From Pseudomonadota bacterium (GTDB lineage: Bacteria; Pseudomonadota; Gammaproteobacteria; Pseudomonadales; Moraxellaceae): a stretch of DNA of 64,000 bases. The DNA lies in assembly GCA_021848605.1 (NCBI GenBank), contig JAJZUM010000001.1, positions 1-64,000 of the forward strand. The letters are read 5' to 3'. Under the pieces are notes generated by a model. The model saw only the letters and a program-made list of their open reading frames with translations, was not told the origin of the DNA and made no database searches. Positions 28,661 through 37,313 of this stretch are shown here, piece after piece (position 1 is the stretch's first letter; the number at the start of each line of letters is the position of its first letter). A program made the translations under genes and the position numbers.

Positions 28661-29398
28661 TCATGCTTTGGACCTGACCCGGATCAGGCTTGCCATGCGT
28701 CCCGTTACCCCATCGCGTCGATAAGAAAAGAAGCGTTCCGTTTCGCGGACCGTACACCAGCCTCCTCCTGACACTTCAAGGACACCGGCCCGCCGCAGCC
28801 TGATTCGAGCCAAGGCATAGAGGTCTGCATAATAACGGCCAGCACCTCCTCCTGGTACAAAGGCGGCAACAGATTGCTCATCACCCCGAATAAACGCGTC
28901 ACGAACATCCGATCCAACCTCGAAGGATTCCGGCCCAATGGCAGGACCGAGCCAAGCATAAAGATGTTGAGCCGGTGTATGGAATTTGACCAGAGCCGCT
29001 TCCAGAACACCGGCTGCCAATCCGCGCCAGCCAGCATGCACGGCAGCGACTTCCGTTCCTTGATGATTGCAAAGCAAAATGGGTAAACAATCTGCCGTTA
29101 ATACCGCACAAACCTGCCCAGGCTGGTTGCTATAAACAGCATCAGCACAGATGGGGCCTTGATCCGGAGTTGCAACCTGAGTTCCGTGCACCTGGGACAT
29201 CCAGGTAATTGGCACATCGATCCCCAAGTGTGCTTGCAACCGACGGCGGTTTTCCTGCACAGCTGCATCATCATCACCAACGTGTGTCGCAAGATTCAGT
29301 GACTGATAAGCCCCCGTACTAACCCCCCCTGCACGCGTGCTCACCCATGCATCAACCGCAAGCGGGATGGACCATGCAACCTGGATTGGTTCCATCAT
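28661..29398 (-). CDS. pgeF: Peptidoglycan editing factor / purine nucleoside phosphorylase (YfiH family)
   Basis: A 245-aa laccase-domain protein of the PgeF/YlmD family. TRAGGVSTGAYQSLNLATHVGDD, then TWMSQVHGTQV, ADAVYSNQPG, LTADCLPILLC and AAVHAGWRGLAAGVLE carry the conserved His and Cys metal ligands. The family has been reported to act on purine nucleosides and to correct faulty peptidoglycan precursors. ATG 29398 overlaps the stop of the PhaC-like gene (ATGA); ATG 29395 is also possible. Confidence 0.92.
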   Translation of the reverse strand: MMEPIQVAWSIPLAVDAWVSTRAGGVSTGAYQSLNLATHVGDDDAAVQENRRRLQAHLGIDVPITWMSQVHGTQVATPDQGPICADAVYSNQPGQVCAVLTADCLPILLCNHQGTEVAAVHAGWRGLAAGVLEAALVKFHTPAQHLYAWLGPAIGPESFEVGSDVRDAFIRGDEQSVAAFVPGGGAGRYYADLYALARIRLRRAGVLEVSGGGWCTVRETERFFSYRRDGVTGRMASLIRVRSKA

Positions 29399-30564
29399 GT
29401 TACGGCAGGCATGCGAAGTTCACCTGAGCGTTGAGCCAACCAGTCTGCGCTGATGGCCCATGTCGTAGAAACAGCCTTCGCACCGGTAAAAACACCGGCA
29501 TGGCCTCCCGGAACAAGATGAAAGCGCTTATCCCGAGAACTGACAACATCCATGATTTTGTAGGCAGCGGCCATAGGCACAATAGCATCAGAAGCCCCGG
29601 CAAACGCCAGCAGGTCACATTCAATATCCTTAAAATCCGCCAACCGGTTACCAATCCGGATCTGTCCTTTTGCCAACCGGTTATACAGACCGAGTTTACG
29701 AATCAACTCCTGAACCGTTCCTCCTGGATAATCGGCCATATTATTGAACCAGGCATTCATCGACATGTAGCTCACCAGATAATCGGTATCCCCAAGATTC
29801 TTAAGCAAATCAATGTAGCTGGTCAATGGAGATAATGGACTACTCATTTTGAAGGCAAAAGACACCCATTTTCCAGGCACATGAAACCGGGAAGGATCAA
29901 GGTGATTCAGTCGAAAATCTGAAAATCGCCGCACCAATCGTGTGGGTACCTGCAGGGCAGACGTTAACTGGCCAGCCACCCCCATTTTATGGGTGTCAAC
30001 GGGACTGGCAATAGTTACCAGCCCGGTAACGTACTGATCCCGACAAGATGCGAGATAGAGCATCGCCAATAAACCACCCATGCAGTAGCCCATCAATGAC
30101 ACTTCCTCGTGTCCGGAATGTTGCCGAATCGCCTGCATGGCGTCCGGAAACCAGCGTAATACATAATCTTCCAGACTCAGATTCTGATACGGTGGATCTT
30201 TGGGATTTCCCCAATCAATCAGATAAACATCAAAACCATGGGCGAGCAAAAAGCGGACCAGTGAACGTTCAATCATGAGATCAAAGATCCAGGCAAAGAC
30301 ACCCAAGGGCGGCACAAGAACTAAGGGACGGTCATAAGGCCGTTCCTGTACTTTATAAGCTTGTCCTTCGATGTACACTTCATCCACCGCAAGTGGCAAA
30401 TAATGGCGAACCGCCATAATGCCATCCCGATAAATCTCCTGATAGGGGGTACTGCTATGCTGAATAAATCGTTCCGGGTAACGACGACGGTCGATGGCAT
30501 TACGCACATAGCGACGAACGCCATTGACCCTTTCGGGAATAATGCGACGAACTCGATTAAGCAT
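29395..30564 (-). CDS. PhaC-like alpha/beta hydrolase (PHA synthase family)
   Basis: A 389-aa protein close to class III polyhydroxyalkanoate synthases. It has a Cys nucleophile in a lipase-like box, GYCMGG (Cys161), a catalytic Asp326 (GASDAIVP) and His355 (PGGHAGVF). The conserved PPLGVFAWIFDL and DVYLIDWG stretches precede them. The triad is complete, so acyl transfer is plausible. No phaE, phaA, phaB or phasin gene is in the window, and class III synthases need PhaE, so polymer synthesis is not shown. It could be a cysteine-type hydrolase instead. AGGT lies eight bases before ATG 30564. It is coupled to pgeF. Confidence 0.8.
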   Translation of the reverse strand: MLNRVRRIIPERVNGVRRYVRNAIDRRRYPERFIQHSSTPYQEIYRDGIMAVRHYLPLAVDEVYIEGQAYKVQERPYDRPLVLVPPLGVFAWIFDLMIERSLVRFLLAHGFDVYLIDWGNPKDPPYQNLSLEDYVLRWFPDAMQAIRQHSGHEEVSLMGYCMGGLLAMLYLASCRDQYVTGLVTIASPVDTHKMGVAGQLTSALQVPTRLVRRFSDFRLNHLDPSRFHVPGKWVSFAFKMSSPLSPLTSYIDLLKNLGDTDYLVSYMSMNAWFNNMADYPGGTVQELIRKLGLYNRLAKGQIRIGNRLADFKDIECDLLAFAGASDAIVPMAAAYKIMDVVSSRDKRFHLVPGGHAGVFTGAKAVSTTWAISADWLAQRSGELRMPAVT

Positions 30565-30624
30565 AAAAAATACCTGTCGGCAAAAATGCTCGTGGAAGTA
30601 TAGACAGAGATCGCAAGGAAAGAT

Positions 30625-30978
30625 AAACGAGTTGGTCTGTAAGCCGGGTTCTGTCTTGAACAGTCATTCATCTAGGCCTAATGTCACCATTTGGCTCCAG
30701 CGACCTACCCGAACCCAGTGCGGGTCGCACCATTGGATTCCTATTTGGTCTTGCTCCGTGTGGGGTTTGCCATGCCACGACATGTTGCCATGCGCGCGGT
30801 GCGCTCTTACCGCACCATTTCACCCTTACCAGACCCGGACAATCATGCCGAAGCTGGCGGTATCTTTCTGTTGCACTTTCCGTCGGCTCACGCCGCCCAG
30901 GCGTTACCTGGCACACTACCCTATGGAGCCCGGACTTTCCTCCCCCGATCATCTCGGCAGCGACTGTCCGACCAACTC
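30625..30978 (-). ncRNA. rnpB: RNase P RNA (bacterial class A)
   Basis: The leftward transcript starts GAGTTGGTCGGACAGTCGC and ends near ACAGACCAACTC, so its ends pair (P1). It contains the diagnostic GAGGAAAGTCCGGGCTCC, later ACGGAAAGTGC and AACAGAAAGATACCG, and ACAGAACCCGGCTTAC near the 3' end. Length about 354 bases is right for class A. It processes tRNA 5' ends. The open frames that cross it have no coding value. Confidence 0.95.
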
Positions 30979-30984
30979 GTGATT

Positions 30985-31014
30985 AGGATACCGCTCCTTC
31001 ATGGCTGCTGGCAA
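30985..31014 (-). promoter_or_regulatory. Promoter of rnpB
   Basis: On the minus strand, TTGCCA (31009-31014), an 18-base spacer and TATCCT (30985-30990) end six bases before the RNA start. Confidence 0.65.
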
Positions 31015-31066
31015 CCCCGGCAAACAGCAAAGAATACTTATAGGGGCATTATTGATGGCCACTCCA

Positions 31067-31095
31067 ATAAAAAACCCCTGAAATAATCAGGGGCC
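31067..31095 (-). terminator. Intrinsic terminator after the solute-binding-protein gene
   Basis: CCCCTGA and TCAGGGG (31075-31093) form a seven-pair stem with a five-base loop, followed on the minus strand by TTTTTTATT. It ends the lipoprotein/solute-binding operon before rnpB. Confidence 0.9.
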
Positions 31096-31154
31096 TTTCA
31101 TGGAATCTCACAAGACACGAAGCACTATGTCCCGTTCATGTCCAAATTCACAGT

Positions 31155-32159
31155 TCACTCACGATTATCTGAACACTCAGCGGCAGCAGGATTGTCATGG
31201 CAACGCACCTTTTTGAGTAGCTTCATCATGTTGGCATCAAAAATACCATCTTTGGTGAGTGCAATACGCGAATCACGCAACAAGATCGTGTACTTTGCCT
31301 GATCTGCTGCAGGAATATCCATCCAGTATTTTGGATCAATACTCGCTTCAGCATTTTTGATCAGGACCATATCCTTGTCGAAGTGACTGGCGACATAAGC
31401 CCTCGACTTGGCACCATAGCCAGCTGGAAATTTATCTTGACGAATAATGATCTGAATCGTCAACTGTGCCAGTGGAAAACGGGCAATGGCTCCATTCGTG
31501 CCAAGGCCCTTATAAAGCTCAAGAGGCTTGAACGCAGCAGCTGGTGCTGCAATAATGTCCACCGAACCATTATTGAATTTTCCGGCAAAATTGGTGATAT
31601 CCGAGGATACGGGTTGGGCACCGACCTGTTGGACCATTTTGGCTTGCGCTTTGTCGTAATCAAGCACAGCAATCTTTTTGCCTGACATTTTGGCTACGTT
31701 ATTGATCGAACGATCACGAGTGAAGAGATATGCAGCACCCATGGGGGAAATACCTGCCACCTCGAAACCACTGCTGGTCACCAGATATTTTTCCAGTTTA
31801 GGATTATCCAGTGTACTGATGACTTCATGCAACTGCTTGTAACTATTCACTGAGCCAATTGAATCAATACTACCCGAGAATTTATTGAACTGGCGCGCAC
31901 GCAGGCCGGTCAAGACCACACCATCGCACTGTCCTGCCTTGAAATCCTCGGCAGCAATGCGCTCATCGGTATAGGGCTTGAGCTGAATATCCGCCCCCCA
32001 TTGATGTGCTGCCAACTGATAATCTTTCATCTGCGAGAAAACATCACCCTGTGAACCCAGAATGTCAAACACGCAGATTTTTTGGGCTGCCGCCGGGAGT
32101 GACACCAGCAATCCGCCCGCCATGGCCAAGGCCGCCCAGCTTTTATAAAACGACTTCAT
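31155..32159 (-). CDS. Putative periplasmic solute-binding protein (DUF6091-like)
   Basis: A 334-aa exported protein with a clean signal peptide (cut after LPAAAQ near 26). The mature chain starts KICVFDILGSQGDVF and follows the two-lobed pattern of solute-binding proteins: a GQCDGVVLTGLRARQFNKF segment and a KMSGKKIAVLDYDKAQAKMV segment resemble TRAP/DctP-type binding folds. It matches my memory of the DUF6091 putative solute-binding family. The ligand is unknown. A lipoprotein gene lies 37 bases upstream in the same operon; no transporter permease genes are nearby. Confidence 0.7.
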   Translation of the reverse strand: MKSFYKSWAALAMAGGLLVSLPAAAQKICVFDILGSQGDVFSQMKDYQLAAHQWGADIQLKPYTDERIAAEDFKAGQCDGVVLTGLRARQFNKFSGSIDSIGSVNSYKQLHEVISTLDNPKLEKYLVTSSGFEVAGISPMGAAYLFTRDRSINNVAKMSGKKIAVLDYDKAQAKMVQQVGAQPVSSDITNFAGKFNNGSVDIIAAPAAAFKPLELYKGLGTNGAIARFPLAQLTIQIIIRQDKFPAGYGAKSRAYVASHFDKDMVLIKNAEASIDPKYWMDIPAADQAKYTILLRDSRIALTKDGIFDANMMKLLKKVRCHDNPAAAECSDNRE

Positions 32160-32196
32160 TACATTCTCCTTTTATCGACGTCGTCCAGGTTAAAAC

Positions 32197-33231
32197 TCAT
32201 AATCCATCAAGATTCAAGGATGGTCCGGTATCAACCTTATCATCCCAAAATGTGCCAATACCACCAATTGGAGTACGCTTACCGGTATGCTCAGTCCAGA
32301 ACCGATCCGATATATTCATGATCTCGGCTTGGGCAATCGAGTCAAAAATCCGGTAATTGGGATCAACCACAAAATTCTTGCTGTCCTGCTTCCAGCGTCG
32401 CAGAGAATCACGCAAACGGGCATCGTCCCCCTTGGCTTGTGCAGACATAGCATAGAGCACATAGGAAAGCCGTACACCATGATCATGACCAATTTTTGTT
32501 GAACTGATCAAAACAGACCACGGATCCTGCCCTGGAGGCGTTGCACCCGGCAACATGTTCCATATCGCTGCCCGAACCGCATCAGGTACACCCCACCAGC
32601 GCTGATTATCCAAACAACCCATGCTGCGCTCAACCTTAGCAGCAATATCCATAGGTACGCCAACCTGGTTTTCCGAGTTGATATCATCGGCCAATGCCTG
32701 TAGGCCAGCGATCATCCCCAGCATAAAGGAAAGCTGATCAAAATCGCGATGAAGATTTGGGCACTCACCTCCAATTTCAACGCCAAATTCCTTCTTGAAA
32801 TAACGGTTCGCCGATTGATATCCTGCCAACTCACGACGGGAGGCAGTTGCAGACTGACGTTTTTGTTCAATACGTGCATCCTCTGCATCAGCAATCAGAT
32901 TATCATGCTGAGCTCTCAAATAACGCATTTCTGCATTGAAAGCACGTTGCTCAGAACAAAAAGCCGCAGTCACGTAGACAACAGCTGCAAGCTGATCAGG
33001 GTCTGCTCCCGTGACTGAAATTGAGCGTAAAACCGGATTGAGTGTTTCTGCTGAAGCACAAGCCATATCGACATCATCATCTTGCAGCAGGAAAGGTACG
33101 GTTTTGTCTTCGGTAAACTTGATGGCCAAATCTCCACCCATTTTGACGGGCGAACATGCAGTCAGCAAACCTCCGACAAGAAACAACCCTAATATCGTTC
33201 TAAATCCAGTGGGATATTTTGAAGTTTTCAT
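32197..33231 (-). CDS. Lipoprotein, possible TatT-like partner of the solute-binding protein
   Basis: A 344-aa protein with a lipobox: the signal segment ends LVGGLLTAC, so Cys26 would be lipidated. The chain is mostly helical with several cysteines (DMACA, AFCSEQ, GECPN, GCLDN). The start ATG 33231 has GAGGG ahead; the frame stays open upstream to 33351, but the signal peptide fixes this start. TRAP 'T-component' lipoproteins pair with binding proteins in this way, and the end (GGIGTFWDD) may belong to that group. I am not certain of the family. Confidence 0.65.
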   Translation of the reverse strand: MKTSKYPTGFRTILGLFLVGGLLTACSPVKMGGDLAIKFTEDKTVPFLLQDDDVDMACASAETLNPVLRSISVTGADPDQLAAVVYVTAAFCSEQRAFNAEMRYLRAQHDNLIADAEDARIEQKRQSATASRRELAGYQSANRYFKKEFGVEIGGECPNLHRDFDQLSFMLGMIAGLQALADDINSENQVGVPMDIAAKVERSMGCLDNQRWWGVPDAVRAAIWNMLPGATPPGQDPWSVLISSTKIGHDHGVRLSYVLYAMSAQAKGDDARLRDSLRRWKQDSKNFVVDPNYRIFDSIAQAEIMNISDRFWTEHTGKRTPIGGIGTFWDDKVDTGPSLNLDGL

Positions 33232-33352
33232 TTTTTGTTCCCTCGTTACTGCATCCGTATTGTTATGGTCATGCAACCATTCGGCTTTAATCTCAATAGT
33301 TCGTTCCGTCACAACCTGATGAAGGCTAGCATGATTTGCCCTGGGTTCCAAG

Positions 33353-33383
33353 GGGGCTAGCGATGACTGTCACCAGTAGCCCC
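33353..33383 (-). other. Hairpin just downstream of pnp
   Basis: GGGGCTA (33353-33359) pairs with TAGCCCC (33377-33383) with an inner ACTG/CAGT stem. It lies 20 bases past the pnp stop. No U-tract follows, so it is more likely an RNA-protecting or Rho-dependent end than an intrinsic terminator. Confidence 0.4.
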
Positions 33384-33402
33384 ACAGATTGACCTTAAAC
33401 GT

Positions 33403-35499
33403 TCATTCCTGAACAGTCTCAATATCTTTCATACTCAGTTTGATACGACCGCGATTGTCCACATCAAGAACCTTGACACGAACTTTCTGACCTTCTTTCA
33501 AATAGTCAGAGACCTGTTCAACCCGTTCCGAACTGATCTGCGAGATATGCAGCAATCCATCAGTTCCTGGCATCAGAGTCACAAATGCACCGAAATCAAC
33601 GATACGAGCCACAGTGCCTTCATAAACCGTACCCACTTCAACTTCGGCAGTGATGGTCTGTATTTTTTCGAGCGCTTTCTGTACGGCACCTTTGGTAGGG
33701 CCGTAAACACGAATCATACCGTTGTCTTCGATATCGATATCCGCACCGGACTCTTCAGTAATCTGGCGAATGGTCGACCCACCCTTACCAATGACATCGC
33801 GGATTTTTTCAGGATCAATCTGAATCGTCGCATACGTCGGCGCATGAATACTGATTTCAGGTCGTGCAGTCGGTAACACCTTGTTCATGGCTTCAAGAAT
33901 GTGCATACGACCATCACGAGCCTGCCCAAGAGCAATCTCCATGATTTCTTCAGTAATACCTTCAATCTTGATATCCATTTGCAGTGCCGTGATACCCTTG
34001 GTCGTTCCGGCAACCTTGAAATCCATATCACCTAAATGGTCTTCATCGCCAAGAATATCCGTCAAAACCGCAAAACGAGCTTCCTCCTTGACCAGTCCCA
34101 TGGCAATACCGGCAACGGGAGCCTTCAGTGGAACACCCGCATCCATCAGCGCCAATGATGCCCCACAGATGGACGCCATGGAACTGGAACCATTCGATTC
34201 CGTAATTTCCGAGACCACCCGCAGTGCATAGGGAAATTTCTCATTGGGGGGCAACATGGGCTGCACACCACGTCGAGCCAGCCGTCCATGTCCAATTTCC
34301 CGACGTTTTGGGCCAGACTCACGTCCGGTTTCACCAACCGAATATGCCGGAAAATTATAGTGGAGCATAAATGAATCAGTGACGGTGCCTTCGAGACTAT
34401 CAATCATCTGGGCATCCCGGGTTCCCCCCAATGTCGCCACCACTAATGCCTGGGTTTCGCCACGCGTAAACAGCGCTGAACCATGCACGCGCGGCAGCAC
34501 ACCAACTTCAATGGACAATGCCCGTACCGTCTTGTTGTCGCGACCATCAATACGTGGTTTGCCACTCAGAATATTATCGCGAACCGTCCGGTATTTGAGG
34601 TCTTCAAACAGGTTATCCAGTTCGTGTTGCTGTGATTCATCAGCACCCTCTGGCAGAAACTCTGCACGGGCCTGATCATGCAAAAGACCAATTTTTTCGT
34701 AGCGAACCTGTTTTTCCCGAATGGTATAGGCTTCGGAAAGCGCTGCAGAGAAACGCTCGCGCAAAGCCTGACGCAGCGTCTGATTGACCGCCGGAGCCTG
34801 CCACTCCATGGTCGACTTGCGCGCTTGTTCCGCAAAGTTCTTGATCGCCGTAATGGCAACCTGCATTTCGTCATGACCGAACAGAACCGCACCGAGCATT
34901 TCATCCTCCGACAGCTCTTTGGCTTCGGATTCAACCATCAGCACAGCCTTGTCCGTACCGGCAACCACCAAATCCAGATCAGAGGTTTTAAGTTGTTCGT
35001 ACGTGGGATTAAGGATGTACTGACTATCGACATAGCCCACACGTGCCGCACCAATGGGGCCATTAAAAGGAATGCCGGCTACAGCAAGAGCTGCTGAAGT
35101 CGCCAACATGGCAACAATATCCGGATCCTGTACCTTATCCGTGGACAGTACAGTAGCCGTCACTTGAACTTCGTTGAGAAACCCTTCTGGAAAAAGTGGA
35201 CGGATTGGTCGATCAATTAAACGGGATGTCAACGTTTCTTTTTCCGTCGGACGACCTTCGCGCTTGTTATAGCCACCAGGAATACGGCCAGCAGCATAAA
35301 CTTTTTCTTGATAATTGACCGTCAAGGGGAAAAAATCCTGACCGGCCTTGACGTTCTTGGCAATAACCACTGCTGCCAGTACCGTCACATCGCCCATACT
35401 AGCGACAACGGCTGCAGTAGCCTGACGTGCTATCTTGCCGGTGCGCAGTACAACCTTCTGAAGCCCGAACTGGAATTCCTGTACAATTTCATTAAACAT
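33403..35499 (-). CDS. pnp: Polyribonucleotide nucleotidyltransferase (PNPase)
   Basis: A 698-aa phosphorolytic 3'-5' exoribonuclease. Two RNase PH domains (first from [20 protein letters not shown]; second with [16 protein letters not shown] and [10 protein letters not shown]), a KH domain ([20 protein letters not shown]) and a C-terminal S1 domain ([26 protein letters not shown]) are in the usual order. I prefer ATG 35499, eight or nine bases after GAGG, over TTG 35505. Structured leader RNA precedes it, fitting the known autoregulation by PNPase and RNase III. Confidence 0.96.
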   Translation of the reverse strand: MFNEIVQEFQFGLQKVVLRTGKIARQATAAVVASMGDVTVLAAVVIAKNVKAGQDFFPLTVNYQEKVYAAGRIPGGYNKREGRPTEKETLTSRLIDRPIRPLFPEGFLNEVQVTATVLSTDKVQDPDIVAMLATSAALAVAGIPFNGPIGAARVGYVDSQYILNPTYEQLKTSDLDLVVAGTDKAVLMVESEAKELSEDEMLGAVLFGHDEMQVAITAIKNFAEQARKSTMEWQAPAVNQTLRQALRERFSAALSEAYTIREKQVRYEKIGLLHDQARAEFLPEGADESQQHELDNLFEDLKYRTVRDNILSGKPRIDGRDNKTVRALSIEVGVLPRVHGSALFTRGETQALVVATLGGTRDAQMIDSLEGTVTDSFMLHYNFPAYSVGETGRESGPKRREIGHGRLARRGVQPMLPPNEKFPYALRVVSEITESNGSSSMASICGASLALMDAGVPLKAPVAGIAMGLVKEEARFAVLTDILGDEDHLGDMDFKVAGTTKGITALQMDIKIEGITEEIMEIALGQARDGRMHILEAMNKVLPTARPEISIHAPTYATIQIDPEKIRDVIGKGGSTIRQITEESGADIDIEDNGMIRVYGPTKGAVQKALEKIQTITAEVEVGTVYEGTVARIVDFGAFVTLMPGTDGLLHISQISSERVEQVSDYLKEGQKVRVKVLDVDNRGRIKLSMKDIETVQE

Positions 35500-35577
35500 A
35501 AACAAAAACCTCGTGAGTGATGTGCGTCATTTCATGTTTTATTTACACGCCACCTCGCCCTTACATCGCACCCCACC

Positions 35578-35664
35578 AAGGCCCCTAAGAATTGCGGATC
35601 ATTCCGCAGGCCTTAGAAGCCTCCAGGCCGGAGCGACCTGGAAGGATCACCATGATCCCTCCAG
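35578..35664 (-). promoter_or_regulatory. Structured rpsO-pnp intergenic RNA
   Basis: Two hairpins stand in the 173-base gap. The first (35638-35664) has a 12-pair stem with one G-U pair and a three-base loop; the second (35578-35614) nests TGCGGA/TCCGCA inside AAGGCC/GGCCTT. Neither ends in a U-tract. Position matches the E. coli pnp leader, where RNase III cleaves a hairpin and PNPase controls its own mRNA. Confidence 0.65.
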
Positions 35665-35672
35665 GCTGACGA

Positions 35673-35942
35673 TCAGCGACGCAGGCCGAGTGCTTGGATC
35701 AGGTCAAGATAGCGCTGACGATCTCGCGAACTCAGGTAATCCAACATCTTGCGACGCTGATTGACCATGCGGATCAGACCACGACGTGAATGGTGATCCT
35801 TGCCATGCGCCTGAAAATGCGGGCGCAAATCCTCAATCTGTGCAGTCAAAAGCGCAACCTGAACTTCTGGGGAGCCAGTATCCCCTTGTGCTCGGGCAAA
35901 TTTTGCCACAATTTCTGCTTTCTGCTCGGTTGATAAAGCCAT
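35673..35942 (-). CDS. rpsO: 30S ribosomal protein S15
   Basis: An 89-aa protein that binds 16S rRNA and bridges the subunits. Conserved pieces are [36 protein letters not shown] and [15 protein letters not shown] 35942 gives exactly the E. coli length and has CAGGAG upstream. It sits between truB and pnp as usual. Confidence 0.97.
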   Translation of the reverse strand: MALSTEQKAEIVAKFARAQGDTGSPEVQVALLTAQIEDLRPHFQAHGKDHHSRRGLIRMVNQRRKMLDYLSSRDRQRYLDLIQALGLRR

Positions 35943-36033
35943 TTCAAACTCCTGAACAAGATGCACTTATGGGTCCACCACTGGCCGTGCATCTTTACAG
36001 CCAGGGCAGTTGTGGCCTCTTCAGAGACCGCAT

Positions 36034-36924
36034 TCAACGGGTTGACAGTAATCGAACAGGCTTGAGCGCGCCCATTTGATCCAGTTCAGCCAATCCTAGA
36101 AACTGATGTTCACAAAAAACAGCCCGCATTCCTGCTTCCCCCTCTTGAAGCCCGCTAACGACCTGTCCGAGGCGGAGATTGTATGCTTTTTGAGGGCAAA
36201 TCACCAGTTTTTCACAATCATCCAGAAGTGCATGCACGGGCAAAAGCAAAGACTCCCAGTCTCCACCCTCCACGGCCCGAACGACTGATTCAAAGGTATG
36301 CATCGTAGACCAACCGGAGACATGGGTACGCCGCAACTCAAGAACATAGGCACCACAACCCAATGCTCTGCCCAGATCATCCACCAGAGAGCGAATATAA
36401 GTACCTTTGCTGCACGATACGGAAAGAGTCAGTGTATCCTCGACATGATCAATGCAACGCAAGTCATGAATTTCGATTGCACGTGCCGCACGATCAATCT
36501 GCACCCCCTCGCGCGCCAGTTCGTACAAGGGACGACCCTGATGTTTGAGCGCTGAATACATAGGGGGAATTTGCTGCTGAGTACCTCTAAAACCTGTCAG
36601 CACGTTTTCGATCGCTTCAGTGGACAATAACGGAGTTGCACCCACATGGGTCAACGTGCCTTCAGCATCAAGGGTCGTGCTGATCCAGCCAAGTCGCATA
36701 ATGACTTCATAGGTTTTCGATGCGGTCAATAGACGCTGGGCAAACTTGGTGGCCTCCCCAAAACAAAGCGGCAACATGCCCGTTGCCAAGGGATCAAGAC
36801 TGCCGGTATGTCCTGCCTTGCGTGCCCTAAGCCGATACTTTATAGCTTGCAGACACTGATTGCTGCTCATTCCCTTCGGCTTATCAATCAACAAAAGTCC
36901 ATCGACGGTCCGCCGTTCAGTCAT
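36034..36924 (-). CDS. truB: tRNA pseudouridine-55 synthase
   Basis: A 296-aa enzyme that makes pseudouridine in the T-loop of tRNAs. The catalytic Asp lies in GHTGSLDPLATGMLP; the N-terminal LLLIDKPKGMSSNQ and GTYIRSLVDDLG are conserved. The C-terminal PUA-like part ends near AELDQMG. The start is probably ATG 36924 inside the rbfA 3' end; ATG 36933 would add three residues and sits right against an AGGAAG. Confidence 0.93.
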   Translation of the reverse strand: MTERRTVDGLLLIDKPKGMSSNQCLQAIKYRLRARKAGHTGSLDPLATGMLPLCFGEATKFAQRLLTASKTYEVIMRLGWISTTLDAEGTLTHVGATPLLSTEAIENVLTGFRGTQQQIPPMYSALKHQGRPLYELAREGVQIDRAARAIEIHDLRCIDHVEDTLTLSVSCSKGTYIRSLVDDLGRALGCGAYVLELRRTHVSGWSTMHTFESVVRAVEGGDWESLLLPVHALLDDCEKLVICPQKAYNLRLGQVVSGLQEGEAGMRAVFCEHQFLGLAELDQMGALKPVRLLSTR

Positions 36925-37303
36925 GCCGCTCATCTTCCTGACGCACAGCTTCCTGGATCAGATTTGACAGATGCTGCGCTCGCGCCAAAACTTCATCATA
37001 ATGAAAACGCAACCTCGGAATCATGCGCACCGTCAGAATTTTTCCAAGCAAATTGCGCAGATAGCCCGATGCTGCGTTAAGTCCTTTCAGACTCTGCCGT
37101 CGCACCTCCTCTTCAGAGGCATCCCCCACACCAGCAGACGTTGACAGAACAGTTACATAAACATCCGCATAGCCCAAATCCTTGCTTAATCGAACAGCAG
37201 ATATGGTTACCATACCGATGCGCGGATCACGCAACTCATGCTGGATCAGATGCGCTAATTCTTTTTGTACCTGATCCTCCAGACGATGCACGCGTTGCGT
37301 CAT
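36917..37303 (-). CDS. rbfA: Ribosome-binding factor A
   Basis: A 128-aa KH-type factor for 30S maturation and cold adaptation. It shows HRLEDQVQKELAHLIQHELRDPRIGMVTI, then LGYADVYVTVL and LRNLLGKILTVRMIPRLRFHYDE. It lies between infB (10-base gap) and truB (8-base overlap). Confidence 0.95.
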   Translation of the reverse strand: MTQRVHRLEDQVQKELAHLIQHELRDPRIGMVTISAVRLSKDLGYADVYVTVLSTSAGVGDASEEEVRRQSLKGLNAASGYLRNLLGKILTVRMIPRLRFHYDEVLARAQHLSNLIQEAVRQEDERHD

Positions 37304-37313
37304 AGATCCTTAC

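Noticed and set aside
30681-31086. Several open frames of 90-150 codons on both strands
   Set aside because: They run through the RNase P RNA gene, whose conserved helices explain the sequence.
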